The notes under the pieces are model-generated. The model ran no database searches. It had not been told where the DNA came from and saw nothing but the letters and a program-made list of their open reading frames with translations. A program made the translations under genes and the position numbers. This document shows, in pieces, positions 45,525 through 54,400 of a stretch of DNA of 64,000 nucleotides (its first letter is position 1; each line of letters begins with the position of its first letter). Origin of the DNA: Flavobacterium taihuense (GTDB taxonomy: Bacteria > Bacteroidota > Bacteroidia > Flavobacteriales > Flavobacteriaceae); assembly GCF_019351435.1 (NCBI RefSeq), contig NZ_JAHWYN010000013.1, positions 57,141 through 121,140 on the forward strand, given 5' to 3'.

Positions 45525-46046
45525 ATGAAATCATTCTACCTCACAATCTCCCTACTATTTATTACACTTTGCGCGCAAGCTCAAAATGCACCGACCATAG
45601 CAACTAAAAACCCATTTCCAACAATAAGCACTTTAACTAATTGGGCTAGCTACAATTCACAAGAAAAATTCAATCTTGACATCAGAAGCCTTGGCTTTAA
45701 ATTCGAAGAAAAATCAGTTGAGACTGCTTCGACTTCTTATACTTATATTAGAAAAGTTTCGGTAGACAATATCAACTATACTGACAGAATCGTATACAGA
45801 ATTGCCAATGACAACTCAGCGAGTATCATTTCATTAGTAACTGCTTCCACAGATTTAGTTTCTTTTTACACACCACAATTGGCTGGCTATAAAACAGGAA
45901 AATGTGACAATGAAATGTCAAAAGACAAAAAAACAACTTGTACGTGTTATGACAATGGTAAATTCAACATCGATGTTTGCGATGAAAGAGTAAAATTGAC
46001 AATGGGTGACGGAAATAATTATTTTATTTCGGTTGCCAAAAAATAA
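45525..46046 (+). CDS. Secreted protein of unknown function
   Basis: The 173-residue protein has a signal peptide (FYLTISLLFITLCAQAQ). The mature part starts NAPTIATKNPF and carries SLGFKFEEKSVETASTSYTY and four cysteines near the end (KCDNEM, CTCYDN, DVCDE) that could form two disulfides. I recognise no domain. It is a single gene with a strong bidirectional terminator behind it. A small periplasmic or surface protein is all that can be said. Confidence 0.65.
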   Translation: MKSFYLTISLLFITLCAQAQNAPTIATKNPFPTISTLTNWASYNSQEKFNLDIRSLGFKFEEKSVETASTSYTYIRKVSVDNINYTDRIVYRIANDNSASIISLVTASTDLVSFYTPQLAGYKTGKCDNEMSKDKKTTCTCYDNGKFNIDVCDERVKLTMGDGNNYFISVAKK

Positions 46047-46061
46047 CAGTATAAATTTCAT

Positions 46062-46106
46062 AAAAAAATCCGTCTCATTGCTGAATGAGACGGATTTTTA
46101 TTTTTG
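46062..46106. terminator. Bidirectional terminator
   Basis: A perfect 16-bp inverted repeat (arms 46064-46079 and 46084-46099: ATCCGTCTCATT with its complement) has A/T run flanks. It lies between convergent genes. Confidence 0.92.
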
Positions 46107-46118
46107 AGAAATACGAAA

Positions 46119-46646
46119 TTACAAACTTGGACTTCGCATTTCATACCAGACTTCTTCTTCACCTTCGTATTCAAAAGAATTCACATAATGCATTCCTAAT
46201 TTTTTCAAAATTTTTCTAGAACCTTTATTTCCTGCATCTGCGTATGCATATAGAACATCTACTTTCATTTCTTTAAAAGCATAATCCACAAAAGCCAATC
46301 CTGCTTCGGTAGCGTAACCTTTCCCCCAATGCTTCTGAATAAAGCGATAGCCAATCTCATAAAAATTATGATGATTGTTTATCTCGTCCTTAATTAATTT
46401 TATTCCAGACCAACCGATAAATTCATTAGTTTCCTTAAGGATTACGGCCCATCTGCCAATTCCATTTTCGGTATATTGCTTTCTAACATTCTCAATATAG
46501 CCTCGGCTTTCCTCAATATCTTTCACAGGTTTATTTCCCAGAAAACGATGCACTTCGGGATTTGAATCCAATTCGAACATCTTTTCATCATCTGAAGGAA
46601 TCATTTTCCTCAAAATCAATCTTTCGGTTTCAATAAAGGATTTCAT
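46119..46646 (-). CDS. GNAT N-acetyltransferase (RimJ/RimL-like)
   Basis: The 175-residue protein begins FIETERLILRKMIPSDDEKM, the RimJ/RimL-type start. It has IGYRFIQKHWGKGYATEAG with the acetyl-CoA-binding R/Q-x-x-G-x-G/A loop, and VLYAYADAGNKGSRKILKKL. It acetylates an amino group of unknown substrate. The start ATG overlaps the final base of the upstream HAD gene, so it is probably coupled to it. Confidence 0.88.
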   Translation of the reverse strand: MKSFIETERLILRKMIPSDDEKMFELDSNPEVHRFLGNKPVKDIEESRGYIENVRKQYTENGIGRWAVILKETNEFIGWSGIKLIKDEINNHHNFYEIGYRFIQKHWGKGYATEAGLAFVDYAFKEMKVDVLYAYADAGNKGSRKILKKLGMHYVNSFEYEGEEEVWYEMRSPSL

Positions 46647-47458
46647 TAATTTAGAATAAAACGATTAATTACTTCGGCAACTCCATGATCATTATTAGAA
46701 GCAACAATTAGATCTGCCTTTTCTCTTAATTCAGGAGTCACATTATCTACCCAAACGCCTAGACCTGCATATTCTATCATTGTCAGATCATTTCCAGCAT
46801 TTCCTACAGCGATAATTTCACTTTGATGAATGTTTAATTTCTCGGCCAATTTTTTCAAACTATATGCTTTATCAATTCCGTATTGTGCCACTTCTAGGAA
46901 AAAAGGTTTTGACATCGACACACTCAAATGAGGCATGGTCAATTTCAAATCATCTTCAACCGTTTTGAGATAGGAAGGTTCTTCCAATAAAATACATTTT
47001 ACGGCATTAGACTGTACAGCATCTTTAAAACTCGCTACTTTATTATGAGTCAAACCGGTGATATGTTTTTCTACATCAATGTATTCCGAATCAGTTTCAC
47101 TTACAATCTCATCATTTAAATAGGTAATGATATGCGTCTTGTTCTTTAAACTGTAATCATACAATTCATGAATTTGTTCCTTGGTCAACATTTGTTCAAA
47201 AAGAATTGCATCTTCTTTCAAATCAGTAATTACAGCACCATTATAGGAAAGCATAAATGAATTATAAAAATCCATCTTCAATTCTTTGGCATAGGCTGTC
47301 ATCGCCGATGTTGGTCTGCCTGAAGCCAAAACAACATAAACACCCATCTCTTGGGCTTTAAAAATCATTTCCTTGTTCTCTTCTGATATTGTATGATCGT
47401 CTGTCAACAGCGTGTCATCCATATCTAAAACAATCATTTTGTATTGTACTTGTTTCAT
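46646..47458 (-). CDS. Cof-type HAD-IIB sugar-phosphate phosphatase
   Basis: The 270-residue protein has HAD motif I MIVLDMDDTLLTDDH, motif II VVLASGRPT, a type IIB cap in between, motif III Lys in the GIDKAYSLKKLAEKL region and motif IV AVGNAGNDLTMIEYA. Cof-type enzymes dephosphorylate sugar phosphates and other small metabolites; the substrate is unspecified. It is co-transcribed with the GNAT gene downstream. Confidence 0.9.
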   Translation of the reverse strand: MKQVQYKMIVLDMDDTLLTDDHTISEENKEMIFKAQEMGVYVVLASGRPTSAMTAYAKELKMDFYNSFMLSYNGAVITDLKEDAILFEQMLTKEQIHELYDYSLKNKTHIITYLNDEIVSETDSEYIDVEKHITGLTHNKVASFKDAVQSNAVKCILLEEPSYLKTVEDDLKLTMPHLSVSMSKPFFLEVAQYGIDKAYSLKKLAEKLNIHQSEIIAVGNAGNDLTMIEYAGLGVWVDNVTPELREKADLIVASNNDHGVAEVINRFILN

Positions 47459-47476
47459 TATAAAATTATTATACTA

Positions 47477-47517
47477 TAAAAAAAACCTTGATACTGGAAT
47501 AAGTCTCAAGGTTTTTC
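47477..47517 (-). terminator. Terminator of the DUF2007 gene
   Basis: On the minus strand AAAAACCTTGA pairs with TCAAGGTTTTT and is followed by further T residues, 27 bases after the stop at 47544. Confidence 0.8.
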
Positions 47518-47543
47518 AAAAAATTAAAATCAATTTGATTCAA

Positions 47544-47762
47544 CTAGATGCTCAACCTGAATTCTTCAATAACCGGATTTGCTTTTGCAAAATCAGTTTC
47601 TTGGATAAATACTTCAACAGCAGAATCTAAGTTTGGAAAACCTGACATTCTAGCCGATTGAATATTATTTTTAATCTCAGTTTCTACTCCTGCAGCTTCA
47701 ATTTTTTGTTGCAAAGCTAATGCCAAAATTTCACTTCCCGAAAATACTTTCATTAATCCCAT
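47544..47762 (-). CDS. DUF2007-type small signal-transducing-like protein
   Basis: The 72-residue protein reads MGLMKVFSGSEILALALQQ and then KIEAAGVETEIKNNIQSA, typical of the ferredoxin-like DUF2007 family, whose members fold as a small alpha/beta domain and are annotated as putative signal-transducing proteins. The third downstream codon is also ATG (47753) and could be the true start. It has its own terminator. The function is unknown. Confidence 0.72.
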   Translation of the reverse strand: MGLMKVFSGSEILALALQQKIEAAGVETEIKNNIQSARMSGFPNLDSAVEVFIQETDFAKANPVIEEFRLSI

Positions 47763-47874
47763 GATTCTTTTATTTTTTTTAATTATTAATATGTCAAAAC
47801 CATTAAACTAAAAAGCACTTAAATTTTGTCTGTCTTCTGAATACTGCTTCCTACCTACTGATTCATCTGAAACT

Positions 47875-48594
47875 CTATTCTTCTTCATCTTCTTCAATTT
47901 CCTCATCTTCTTCTTCAAAATCATCAACATCTTGACTAGCTGATTCTTCATCGTCTAAATCCTCTTCGTCTTCGTCATATTCTTCATCAAAGTCAAAAAT
48001 ATAAGGTTCTAACAACATTTTCTCTGCCAAGATTTCAATTCGTTCGGTCAATTGATCTGTAAAAATAATACGTTGCGTTTTAGCAATACTATTTGAGATT
48101 CGCATGATTTTTGTTTCGTGGCGTAATTTCAAAATTGGGTCTGCGTCATCAAGAATAAACATTCTCAATCGGTTTACATTATATCCCGCAGTGGTGAACA
48201 TATCACTCAATTTATTTGGCGTCCCAATAAGAACATCAATACCTGTTGAAATATAATTTTTATCATATTCCATATCGCCTTTGTCGTGAACGCCATATAC
48301 TCTCAAGTTGGTGAATTTTCCAAACTTCTCGAAAAGCTCTTCCATTTCCAGAACCTTGGCTTTATCTTCCACAATAATCAAAGCACGCGGTGATTCTTCA
48401 CCCTCACAAACCAATTGCTGAATTACATTGATCACAATAGTAGTAGATTTCCCAGAACCGCTTGGGGAAATAATAATCGCATCTGAACCACTTTTTATAG
48501 TCGAAAAAGTTTCTTTTTGCATTGCATTAGCCTCTGTCAATCCGCAGTCAATTAGAGCTTCTTGCAATACTTGATTTAATTTCTTTAGTTTCAT
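47875..48594 (-). CDS. Truncated DEAD-box-like ATPase with acidic C-terminal tail
   Basis: The start is ATG 48594 (239 residues). It has the Q-motif region (LTEANAMQKETFSTI), Walker A SPSGSGKST, motif Ia-like RALIIVEDKAKV, GTPNKL (motif Ib/GG-like) and a modified motif II, LDDADPIL, instead of DEAD. Motif III reads IIFTDQLTER rather than SAT. The second RecA domain is entirely absent. In its place is a 40-residue tail of almost pure Asp/Glu. It is therefore not a normal helicase; an ATP-dependent RNA-binding or regulatory role is possible. Confidence 0.78.
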   Translation of the reverse strand: MKLKKLNQVLQEALIDCGLTEANAMQKETFSTIKSGSDAIIISPSGSGKSTTIVINVIQQLVCEGEESPRALIIVEDKAKVLEMEELFEKFGKFTNLRVYGVHDKGDMEYDKNYISTGIDVLIGTPNKLSDMFTTAGYNVNRLRMFILDDADPILKLRHETKIMRISNSIAKTQRIIFTDQLTERIEILAEKMLLEPYIFDFDEEYDEDEEDLDDEESASQDVDDFEEEDEEIEEDEEE

Positions 48595-48672
48595 TTTAAA
48601 TTTTAGTTTTCTGATTTCAGCCAAAATCGTGTCGCTTTTACTGCCAATCAATTCCTAATTTATAATTAATTT

Positions 48673-49836
48673 TTATTTACTTGCAAAAGCGACAACATCA
48701 CTTTCGGAAATCTCGTTTCCGCCAAGGATTATCAAGCGTTCTACTACATTACGTAATTCTCTAATATTCCCTGTCCAATCATATTCCTGCAACAAACGAA
48801 TTGCTTCTCTGGAGAAATGTTTAACCGCATTTCCTTGCTCTACAGCAATTTTATTTGAAAAATATTCAATCAAGGAAGGAATATCTTCTCTTCTATCATT
48901 CAAAGAAGGCACTTTTATCAAAATAACAGCCAAACGATGGTATAAATCCTCCCTAAAACGGCCTGCTGCTATTTCGCTTTTCAGATCTTTATTCGTGGCA
49001 GCAATCACACGGACATCTACTTTTATATCATTATCTGCTCCGACCCGTGTAATGATTCCTTCTTGTAAAGCTCGTAAAACTTTGGCCTGTGCCGACAAAC
49101 TCATGTCTCCAATTTCATCCAAGAAAATAGTTCCTTTATTGGCTGCCTCAAATTTTCCGGCACGATCTTTCACCGCCGATGTAAAAGCTCCTTTTACGTG
49201 TCCGAACAATTCACTTTCGATCAACTCACCCGGAATTGCCGCACAATTGACTTCTATCATTGGAGCACTAGTACGATCGCTTTTGTCATGCAATTGATGA
49301 GCCACCAATTCTTTCCCTGTTCCATTTGGACCAGTGATCAAAACTCTGGCATCGGTTTTAGCCACTTTATCAATCATGACTTTCACCAGATTGATTGGTT
49401 CACTTTCTCCTATTATTTCGTATTTTTTACTAACTTTTTTCTTTAAAATTTTATTTTCTACAACCAGTTTTTTCTTGTCCAATGCATTTCGAACTGTATT
49501 TAGCAATCGGTTTAAATCGGGCGGTTTTGAAATATAGTCAAATGCCCCAAGGCGCATGGTGTTTATTGCTGTTTCCATATCCCCATGCCCAGAAATCATT
49601 ACAATAGGAATTTCGGTATCAATTTTTTTTACAGCTTCCAGTAATTCAACGCCATCCATTTTTGGCATTTTTATGTCACATAAAACTAAATCATAGTCAT
49701 TCTCTTTTATTTTTTCAAGCCCTATCATACCATCTTCGGCAACATCAACTTCATAAGACTCGTTTTCCTCAGAAAGTATACTCACTAATACCCTTCTAAT
49801 GGCTACTTCGTCTTCTATAATCAGAATTTTTGGCAT
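48673..49836 (-). CDS. NtrC-type sigma-54-activator with receiver domain, no visible DNA-binding domain
   Basis: The 387-residue protein has a receiver domain (ILIIEDEVAIRRVLVSI, phospho-acceptor Asp54 in LVLCDIKMPKMDG, KPPDLNRLL) and an AAA+ domain with Walker A GPNGTGKE. The sigma-54-contacting loop reads GAFTSA instead of GAFTGA. Walker B GTIFLDEIGDM and an R-finger follow. The sequence ends at ELRNVVERLIILGGNEISESDVVAFASK without a Fis-type helix-turn-helix, so it may activate sigma-54 without binding DNA itself. No sensor kinase is adjacent. Confidence 0.88.
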   Translation of the reverse strand: MPKILIIEDEVAIRRVLVSILSEENESYEVDVAEDGMIGLEKIKENDYDLVLCDIKMPKMDGVELLEAVKKIDTEIPIVMISGHGDMETAINTMRLGAFDYISKPPDLNRLLNTVRNALDKKKLVVENKILKKKVSKKYEIIGESEPINLVKVMIDKVAKTDARVLITGPNGTGKELVAHQLHDKSDRTSAPMIEVNCAAIPGELIESELFGHVKGAFTSAVKDRAGKFEAANKGTIFLDEIGDMSLSAQAKVLRALQEGIITRVGADNDIKVDVRVIAATNKDLKSEIAAGRFREDLYHRLAVILIKVPSLNDRREDIPSLIEYFSNKIAVEQGNAVKHFSREAIRLLQEYDWTGNIRELRNVVERLIILGGNEISESDVVAFASK

Positions 49837-49872
49837 AAATAACTATTTAAGTTTGCTGTGTTTTTTACTTAT

Positions 49873-51189
49873 TTAATACTTTAACCATTTATACAACTCT
49901 TTCCAACTCGTTTTTTTTCCATACATCAAAATCCCAACTCGGTAAATCTTGGCAGCAAACCAAACTACGCCAAAAAAGCTTGCAAACAACAAAGATACGG
50001 AAATTGCAATTTGCCACCATGGTACCCCAAAAGGAATACGCATTAGCATAACAATAGGCGATGTAAGGGGTATCATAGAAAAAATGACCGCAATAGTCCC
50101 ATGAGGGTCATTAATAACGGTAAAAAATCCAATATAAACACTCAACATTAATGGCATGATAATAGGCAAAAGAAATTGTTGCGAATCAGTCTGATTATCA
50201 ACTGCTGCTCCAATAGCCGCATAAAAAGAACTGTACAGAAAATATCCTCCAATAAAATAAACAACAAAACCGATCAAAATAGTGGCAATAGGCAGATTCC
50301 ATAATTCTTTGATATACATTTGGGCAGTTCCTGAAAATTCTTGCTGGGCAACATGCATCATTTCGGGAGAAACTCTAGACGTTGGACCGATATTGACACC
50401 AAAAAATGCAGAGGCAGCAAACATTAACGACAAACCGATAACTGTCCAAATTAAAAATTGCAATAAACCTGCCAATGAAGTTCCGATAATTTTACCCATC
50501 ATCAATTGGAATGGTTTTACCGAGGAAATGATTATCTCAACTATACGATTCGTTTTTTCTTCGATGACAGAGCGCATCACCATATTTCCATAAATGATTA
50601 TGAACATCATTATAAGGTAACCAAATGCACCACCTATTGCAATTTTTATTTCGTTAAGTCCCTTGATACTTTCTTCACCAGATGCTTTAGACAGATTCAA
50701 AACTACTTCGGCCTTGGCACCTTCTATTGCCAAAGTGTCCAAATGCGCCATTTCAAGATTATTTTTGGTGAGCTTATCTGCAATAATTCCTTGGGCTTTT
50801 TCGATAAAAATAATACTAGGACTATTGTTGGAAACCAATTGAATTTTATTTTCTAAATCTTTGTTACTTATCGTCTTTGGAATATAAAGTAAGGCTTCAA
50901 AATCTTCTTTAGTTATACTGTCTTTAAGAGCCTGAACATCTATTGCCGATAAATCCAAGTATCTGTATTCACTGTCTTTATTATTCTGAGCTACAAACTC
51001 GTTGACAAATAAACCCGATTCATCATGAATTGCAACACGTTTTGTTTCGGCTTTCATAGAGCTTAAATACGCAACAAAACCAGCAATCGCAACAAACAGC
51101 AACGGACTTAAAAAAGTCATAACAACAAATGACTTATTGCGAACTTTGGCAATAAACTCTCTTTTTATGATTAATGAAATAATACTCAT
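49873..51189 (-). CDS. ABC-2 type exporter permease (NatB-like)
   Basis: The 438-residue protein has an N-terminal span (LIIKREFIAKVRNKSFVVMT), a large extracytoplasmic domain of about 150 residues (ETKRVAIHDESGLFVNEFVA) and a cluster of about five spans with GNMVMRSVIEEKTNRIVEII. This is the hallmark of the NatB/ABC2_membrane_3 family. The ATPase partner is encoded just upstream on the same strand (51254-52174). The pair probably exports sodium, a peptide or a lipid-like compound. Confidence 0.88.
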   Translation of the reverse strand: MSIISLIIKREFIAKVRNKSFVVMTFLSPLLFVAIAGFVAYLSSMKAETKRVAIHDESGLFVNEFVAQNNKDSEYRYLDLSAIDVQALKDSITKEDFEALLYIPKTISNKDLENKIQLVSNNSPSIIFIEKAQGIIADKLTKNNLEMAHLDTLAIEGAKAEVVLNLSKASGEESIKGLNEIKIAIGGAFGYLIMMFIIIYGNMVMRSVIEEKTNRIVEIIISSVKPFQLMMGKIIGTSLAGLLQFLIWTVIGLSLMFAASAFFGVNIGPTSRVSPEMMHVAQQEFSGTAQMYIKELWNLPIATILIGFVVYFIGGYFLYSSFYAAIGAAVDNQTDSQQFLLPIIMPLMLSVYIGFFTVINDPHGTIAVIFSMIPLTSPIVMLMRIPFGVPWWQIAISVSLLFASFFGVVWFAAKIYRVGILMYGKKTSWKELYKWLKY

Positions 51190-51192
51190 TTT

Positions 51193-51252
51193 TTAATTTT
51201 AGATTTCGGATTTTAGACTTGTGAATAAGGATTTCGGATTTATAATCTAAAT
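51193..51252. repeat. Degenerate TTTAGATT-type intergenic repeat
   Basis: The gap between the ABC genes reads as GATTTCGGATTTTAGAC, GGATTTCGGATTTATAATC and similar. It belongs to the same filler type as at 16609 and 18238. Confidence 0.35.
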
Positions 51253-51253
51253 T

Positions 51254-52174
51254 CTATGCTGTTACCGTTTGAATAAAAATATCATTCACACTTGGGATTT
51301 TCTCCACAAAATGCATTACTTGACCACGTTTTGTCAGAACATTCAATAATTCATTTGGTGTGGCATTACCAAGTTGAATTTCCAGTTTTATTTCGTCATT
51401 TAATGATTTAAAATTGGCTTCACCCACCCTGAATTTTTGAGTAATATCAAACATCAAACCTTCCACATTGTCTGACAAAATACCTACTTCAAAACTATTC
51501 GTTTTGAATTGTCTTTTTACATCAATTAGTTTGCCCTCTATCAACTTATTCGATTTATGAATCAATGCGATATGATCACACAATTCCTCAACACTTTCCA
51601 TTCTATGGGTAGAAAAAATAATCGTTGCGCCTTCCTCTCTCAATGCCAATATTTCATCTTTAATGACATTAGCATTTACAGGATCAAATCCAGAAAAAGG
51701 TTCGTCAAAAATCAATAATTTAGGTTTATGTAAAACGCAAACCACAAATTGTATTTTCTGTGCCATTCCTTTGGACAATTCTTGAATTTTCTTGTTCCAC
51801 CAGCCTTGAATTCCCAAGCGATCAAACCAATATTCGAGTTGTTTTTTGGCTTCTGCTTTGGACAATCCTTTCATTTGTGCCAAATACAAACATTGTTCGC
51901 CTACTTTCATAGAGCTGTACAAGCCTCTTTCTTCTGGGAGATATCCTATGTATTGTATGTGTTTGGGCTGAAGTTTTTCACCATCTAGAATGATTTCGCC
52001 ACTATCGGGCATCGTAATCTGATTTATGATTCGAATTAGAGAAGTCTTTCCTGCTCCATTTGGACCAAGAAGCCCGTATATGCTTCCTTTGGGAACGGTC
52101 AATGATACTTCGTTAAGCGCTACATAATCACCATATTGCTTAACGACTTTATTTACTTCAAGTATGTTACTCAT
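51254..52174 (-). CDS. ABC transporter ATP-binding protein (NatA-like)
   Basis: The 306-residue ATPase has Walker A LLGPNGAGKTSLIRI, signature LSKGMAQKIQF, Walker B LLIFDEPFSGFDPVN and the switch His in IFSTHRMESVEEL. A C-terminal extension of about 80 residues (DNVEGLMFDITQKFRVGE) is typical of NatA/DUF4162 exporters. It pairs with the NatB-like permease encoded 64 bases downstream. Confidence 0.92.
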   Translation of the reverse strand: MSNILEVNKVVKQYGDYVALNEVSLTVPKGSIYGLLGPNGAGKTSLIRIINQITMPDSGEIILDGEKLQPKHIQYIGYLPEERGLYSSMKVGEQCLYLAQMKGLSKAEAKKQLEYWFDRLGIQGWWNKKIQELSKGMAQKIQFVVCVLHKPKLLIFDEPFSGFDPVNANVIKDEILALREEGATIIFSTHRMESVEELCDHIALIHKSNKLIEGKLIDVKRQFKTNSFEVGILSDNVEGLMFDITQKFRVGEANFKSLNDEIKLEIQLGNATPNELLNVLTKRGQVMHFVEKIPSVNDIFIQTVTA

Positions 52175-52234
52175 GCTACTTTTTTAATTGGCGTAAAAGT
52201 AAATAATTTCAAAACGAAATTCTCTTAATAATGC

Positions 52235-52274
52235 ATTAAAAAACCCATCCTAAACGAATAAAGGATGGGTTTGT
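52235..52274 (-). terminator. Terminator of dnaJ
   Basis: The minus strand reads AAACCCATCC, a 12-base loop, then GGATGGGTTT with a T run. It starts about 20 bases after the dnaJ stop at 52295. Confidence 0.85.
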
Positions 52275-52294
52275 ATTTTTTATCTTAAAAAAAG

Positions 52295-53407
52295 TTAAGA
52301 AAACATATCTTTTACTTTTTCAAAAAATGATTTATCTGATTTTTCAGGATTTGGAGTAAAGTTATCATCCGTCAATGCTTTTTCAAAGAACTGTTTTTGT
52401 TCTTTATTCAAGGTCTTTGGAGTCCAAACATTTACGTGAACTAATAAATCTCCACTTCCGTATCCATTGATACTTGGAATACCTTTTCCTTTTAATCGCA
52501 GGATTTTACCGGATTGAATTCCTTCTTCGAGTTTGATTCTTACTTTACCGTTTACCGCGTCAATATCTTTTGAAATTCCAAGAACAGCTTCTGCGAAACT
52601 AATGTATAAATCGTAGTGCAGGTTTTCACCTTCACGTTTCAAGAACTCATGTTCAATTTCTTCAATGACTACAATTAAATCTCCCGGTACACTATTTCCT
52701 GGAGCATCATTTCCTTTACTGGAAACTTTCAACTGCATTCCGTCTACAACCCCCGCTGGAATCTTTATAGAAACCGTTTCGTCTTCTACAACCATTCCTT
52801 GAGAATCGGCATTGCTTGGTTTTTTGTCCAAAATTTGACCAGAACCACCACAAGTAGGACAAGTTGAAGCCGATTGCATTCTACCTAAAATCGTATTGGT
52901 AACTCTCATTACCTGACCTTGACCATTACAAGTTGAACACGTTTTGTAGCTTACGCCCTGAGCTTGAACTTTACGTTTTACTTTTACTTTTTTCTCGACA
53001 CCATTGGCGATTTCTTCGAGAGTCAATTTTACTTTAATACGCAAATTACTTCCTTTTACGCGACGAGGACCTCCGCCTCCGCCTCCGCCAAATCCTCCAA
53101 AACCACCACCAAAAATATCTCCAAATTGACTAAAGATATCATCCATATTCATACCGCCATGACCTCCGCCAAAACCTCCAGAACCATCAAATGCTTGATG
53201 CCCATATTGGTCATACTTTGCTTTTTTGGCAGGATCACTCAATACTTCGTATGCTTCGGCAGCCAATTTAAATTTTTCTTCTGCCTCTTTGTCGCCAGGA
53301 TTCTTGTCAGGATGGTACTTCAATGCACTTTTTCTGTATGCCTTTTTAATTTCAGCAGCATCTGCACCTTTTGAAATGCCTAATATTTCGTAAAAATCTT
53401 TTTTCAT
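52295..53407 (-). CDS. dnaJ: DnaJ co-chaperone with a reduced zinc-finger region
   Basis: The 370-residue protein has a J-domain ([25 protein letters not shown] with the HPD motif), a Gly/Phe-rich linker of about 60 residues ([20 protein letters not shown]) and C-terminal substrate-binding domains ([15 protein letters not shown]). The central region has only two CxxCxGxG motifs (CSTCNGQG and CPTCGGSG) instead of four, so one zinc site at most. It stimulates DnaK ATPase and is co-encoded with grpE 100 bases upstream. dnaK is not in the window. Confidence 0.93.
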   Translation of the reverse strand: MKKDFYEILGISKGADAAEIKKAYRKSALKYHPDKNPGDKEAEEKFKLAAEAYEVLSDPAKKAKYDQYGHQAFDGSGGFGGGHGGMNMDDIFSQFGDIFGGGFGGFGGGGGGGPRRVKGSNLRIKVKLTLEEIANGVEKKVKVKRKVQAQGVSYKTCSTCNGQGQVMRVTNTILGRMQSASTCPTCGGSGQILDKKPSNADSQGMVVEDETVSIKIPAGVVDGMQLKVSSKGNDAPGNSVPGDLIVVIEEIEHEFLKREGENLHYDLYISFAEAVLGISKDIDAVNGKVRIKLEEGIQSGKILRLKGKGIPSINGYGSGDLLVHVNVWTPKTLNKEQKQFFEKALTDDNFTPNPEKSDKSFFEKVKDMFS

Positions 53408-53506
53408 AATAATTTAAAGTAAATTCCAAATTTTAATCCCGAAACTTTCAGGACCAAATTCCAACCGTTCAACACATTAGAATTTAGGATTTGCAATTTG
53501 ATTTTT

Positions 53507-54082
53507 TTAGTTACCAATTACCACTTTTGGAAAACGAATAATTTTATCGCCTAGTTTGTATCCTTTTTCAAGAACATCCACAATTTTCCCTTTCATCTTG
53601 TCAGATGCTGCCGGAATTTGAGTAATAGCTTCAGCAAAATCCGCATCAAATGTATCACCCGCTTTAACATCAACTTGCTCTAATCCTTTGGCAACCAACG
53701 TTCCTTTCAATTTTTCATGAATCAATTCTACACCTTTGGCTAACAATTCATCTTCCGATTTGTTAATTTCAACCATTGCTCTGTCAAAATCATCCAATAC
53801 AGGTAACATAGCAAGCAAAACTTCTTGATTAGCTGTTTTAAACAACTCGATTCTTTCTTTTGTAGTACGTCTTTTGTAATTTTCAAATTCAGCAAATAAT
53901 CTCAAAAACTTATCTTTTTCTTTGGCTAAGTCTTGTGTTAACTGCTCTTCAACACTTAATTCTTCAATAATAAGTTGCTCACCATTTGCATTATTCTCTA
54001 ATGTTACATCATCTATTTCTTGATCGAATTCTGTATTTTCTGTAGTCATATTACTTTTATTTTTAAAAAAATTCTTAAACAT
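53507..54082 (-). CDS. grpE: GrpE nucleotide-exchange factor
   Basis: The protein has an acidic N-terminus (MTTENTEFDQEIDD region), a long coiled-coil (LAKEKDKFLRLFAEFENYKR) with the GrpE signature following, and the C-terminal beta-domain (LEKGYKLGDKIIRFPKVVIG). It releases ADP from DnaK. The ATG at 54082 is preferred because the promoter TACTTTTG lies at 54114-54107; the ATG at 54121 precedes the promoter, while those at 54094 and 54049 are alternatives. It is followed by dnaJ. Confidence 0.92.
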   Translation of the reverse strand: MFKNFFKNKSNMTTENTEFDQEIDDVTLENNANGEQLIIEELSVEEQLTQDLAKEKDKFLRLFAEFENYKRRTTKERIELFKTANQEVLLAMLPVLDDFDRAMVEINKSEDELLAKGVELIHEKLKGTLVAKGLEQVDVKAGDTFDADFAEAITQIPAASDKMKGKIVDVLEKGYKLGDKIIRFPKVVIGN

Positions 54083-54106
54083 AGTTTTATTCATTAAATT
54101 CGATTG

Positions 54107-54114
54107 CAAAAGTA
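54107..54114 (-). promoter_or_regulatory. Promoter -7 element for grpE-dnaJ
   Basis: The minus strand reads TACTTTTG, matching TAnnTTTG. Transcription would begin near 54100. Confidence 0.55.
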
Positions 54115-54132
54115 CTGCCAAAACTTCTAAAA

Positions 54133-54145
54133 TGTCAAATTGTCA
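54133..54145 (-). promoter_or_regulatory. TGACA-N3-TGACA direct repeat upstream of grpE
   Basis: On the minus strand TGACAATTTGACA lies about 20-30 bases upstream of the -7 element, a position suited to regulator binding. Another TGACA-like half site (TTGACAC) occurs at 54178. A heat-shock operator is possible but unproven. Confidence 0.3.
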
Positions 54146-54346
54146 TCTTTTTTTAAAAATAAAAAAGGAACTTTATATTGACACTTTTAATTTCAAATTA
54201 AAATTTAATATAATTTTAAGACTATTACGATATAGTTTTTCTATTTTTGAGACAGATTTATATTCAAGCCCCAAAGAATACAACTCTCGATGATTGAAAG
54301 TAAGGTTGTTTTCTATATAATTATTAATTCACCATTGCCTTATATT

Positions 54347-54383
54347 AAAAAAAGCTTCGTTAACTAGAAACGAAGCTTTTTTT
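54347..54383 (-). terminator. Terminator of the DUF4442 gene
   Basis: AAAAAAAGCTTCGTT (54347-54361) and AACGAAGCTTTTTTT (54369-54383) form a perfect 15-bp inverted repeat with a T run on the minus strand, just after the stop at 54401. Confidence 0.9.
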
Positions 54384-54400
54384 GTTTTTATAAAAACAGC

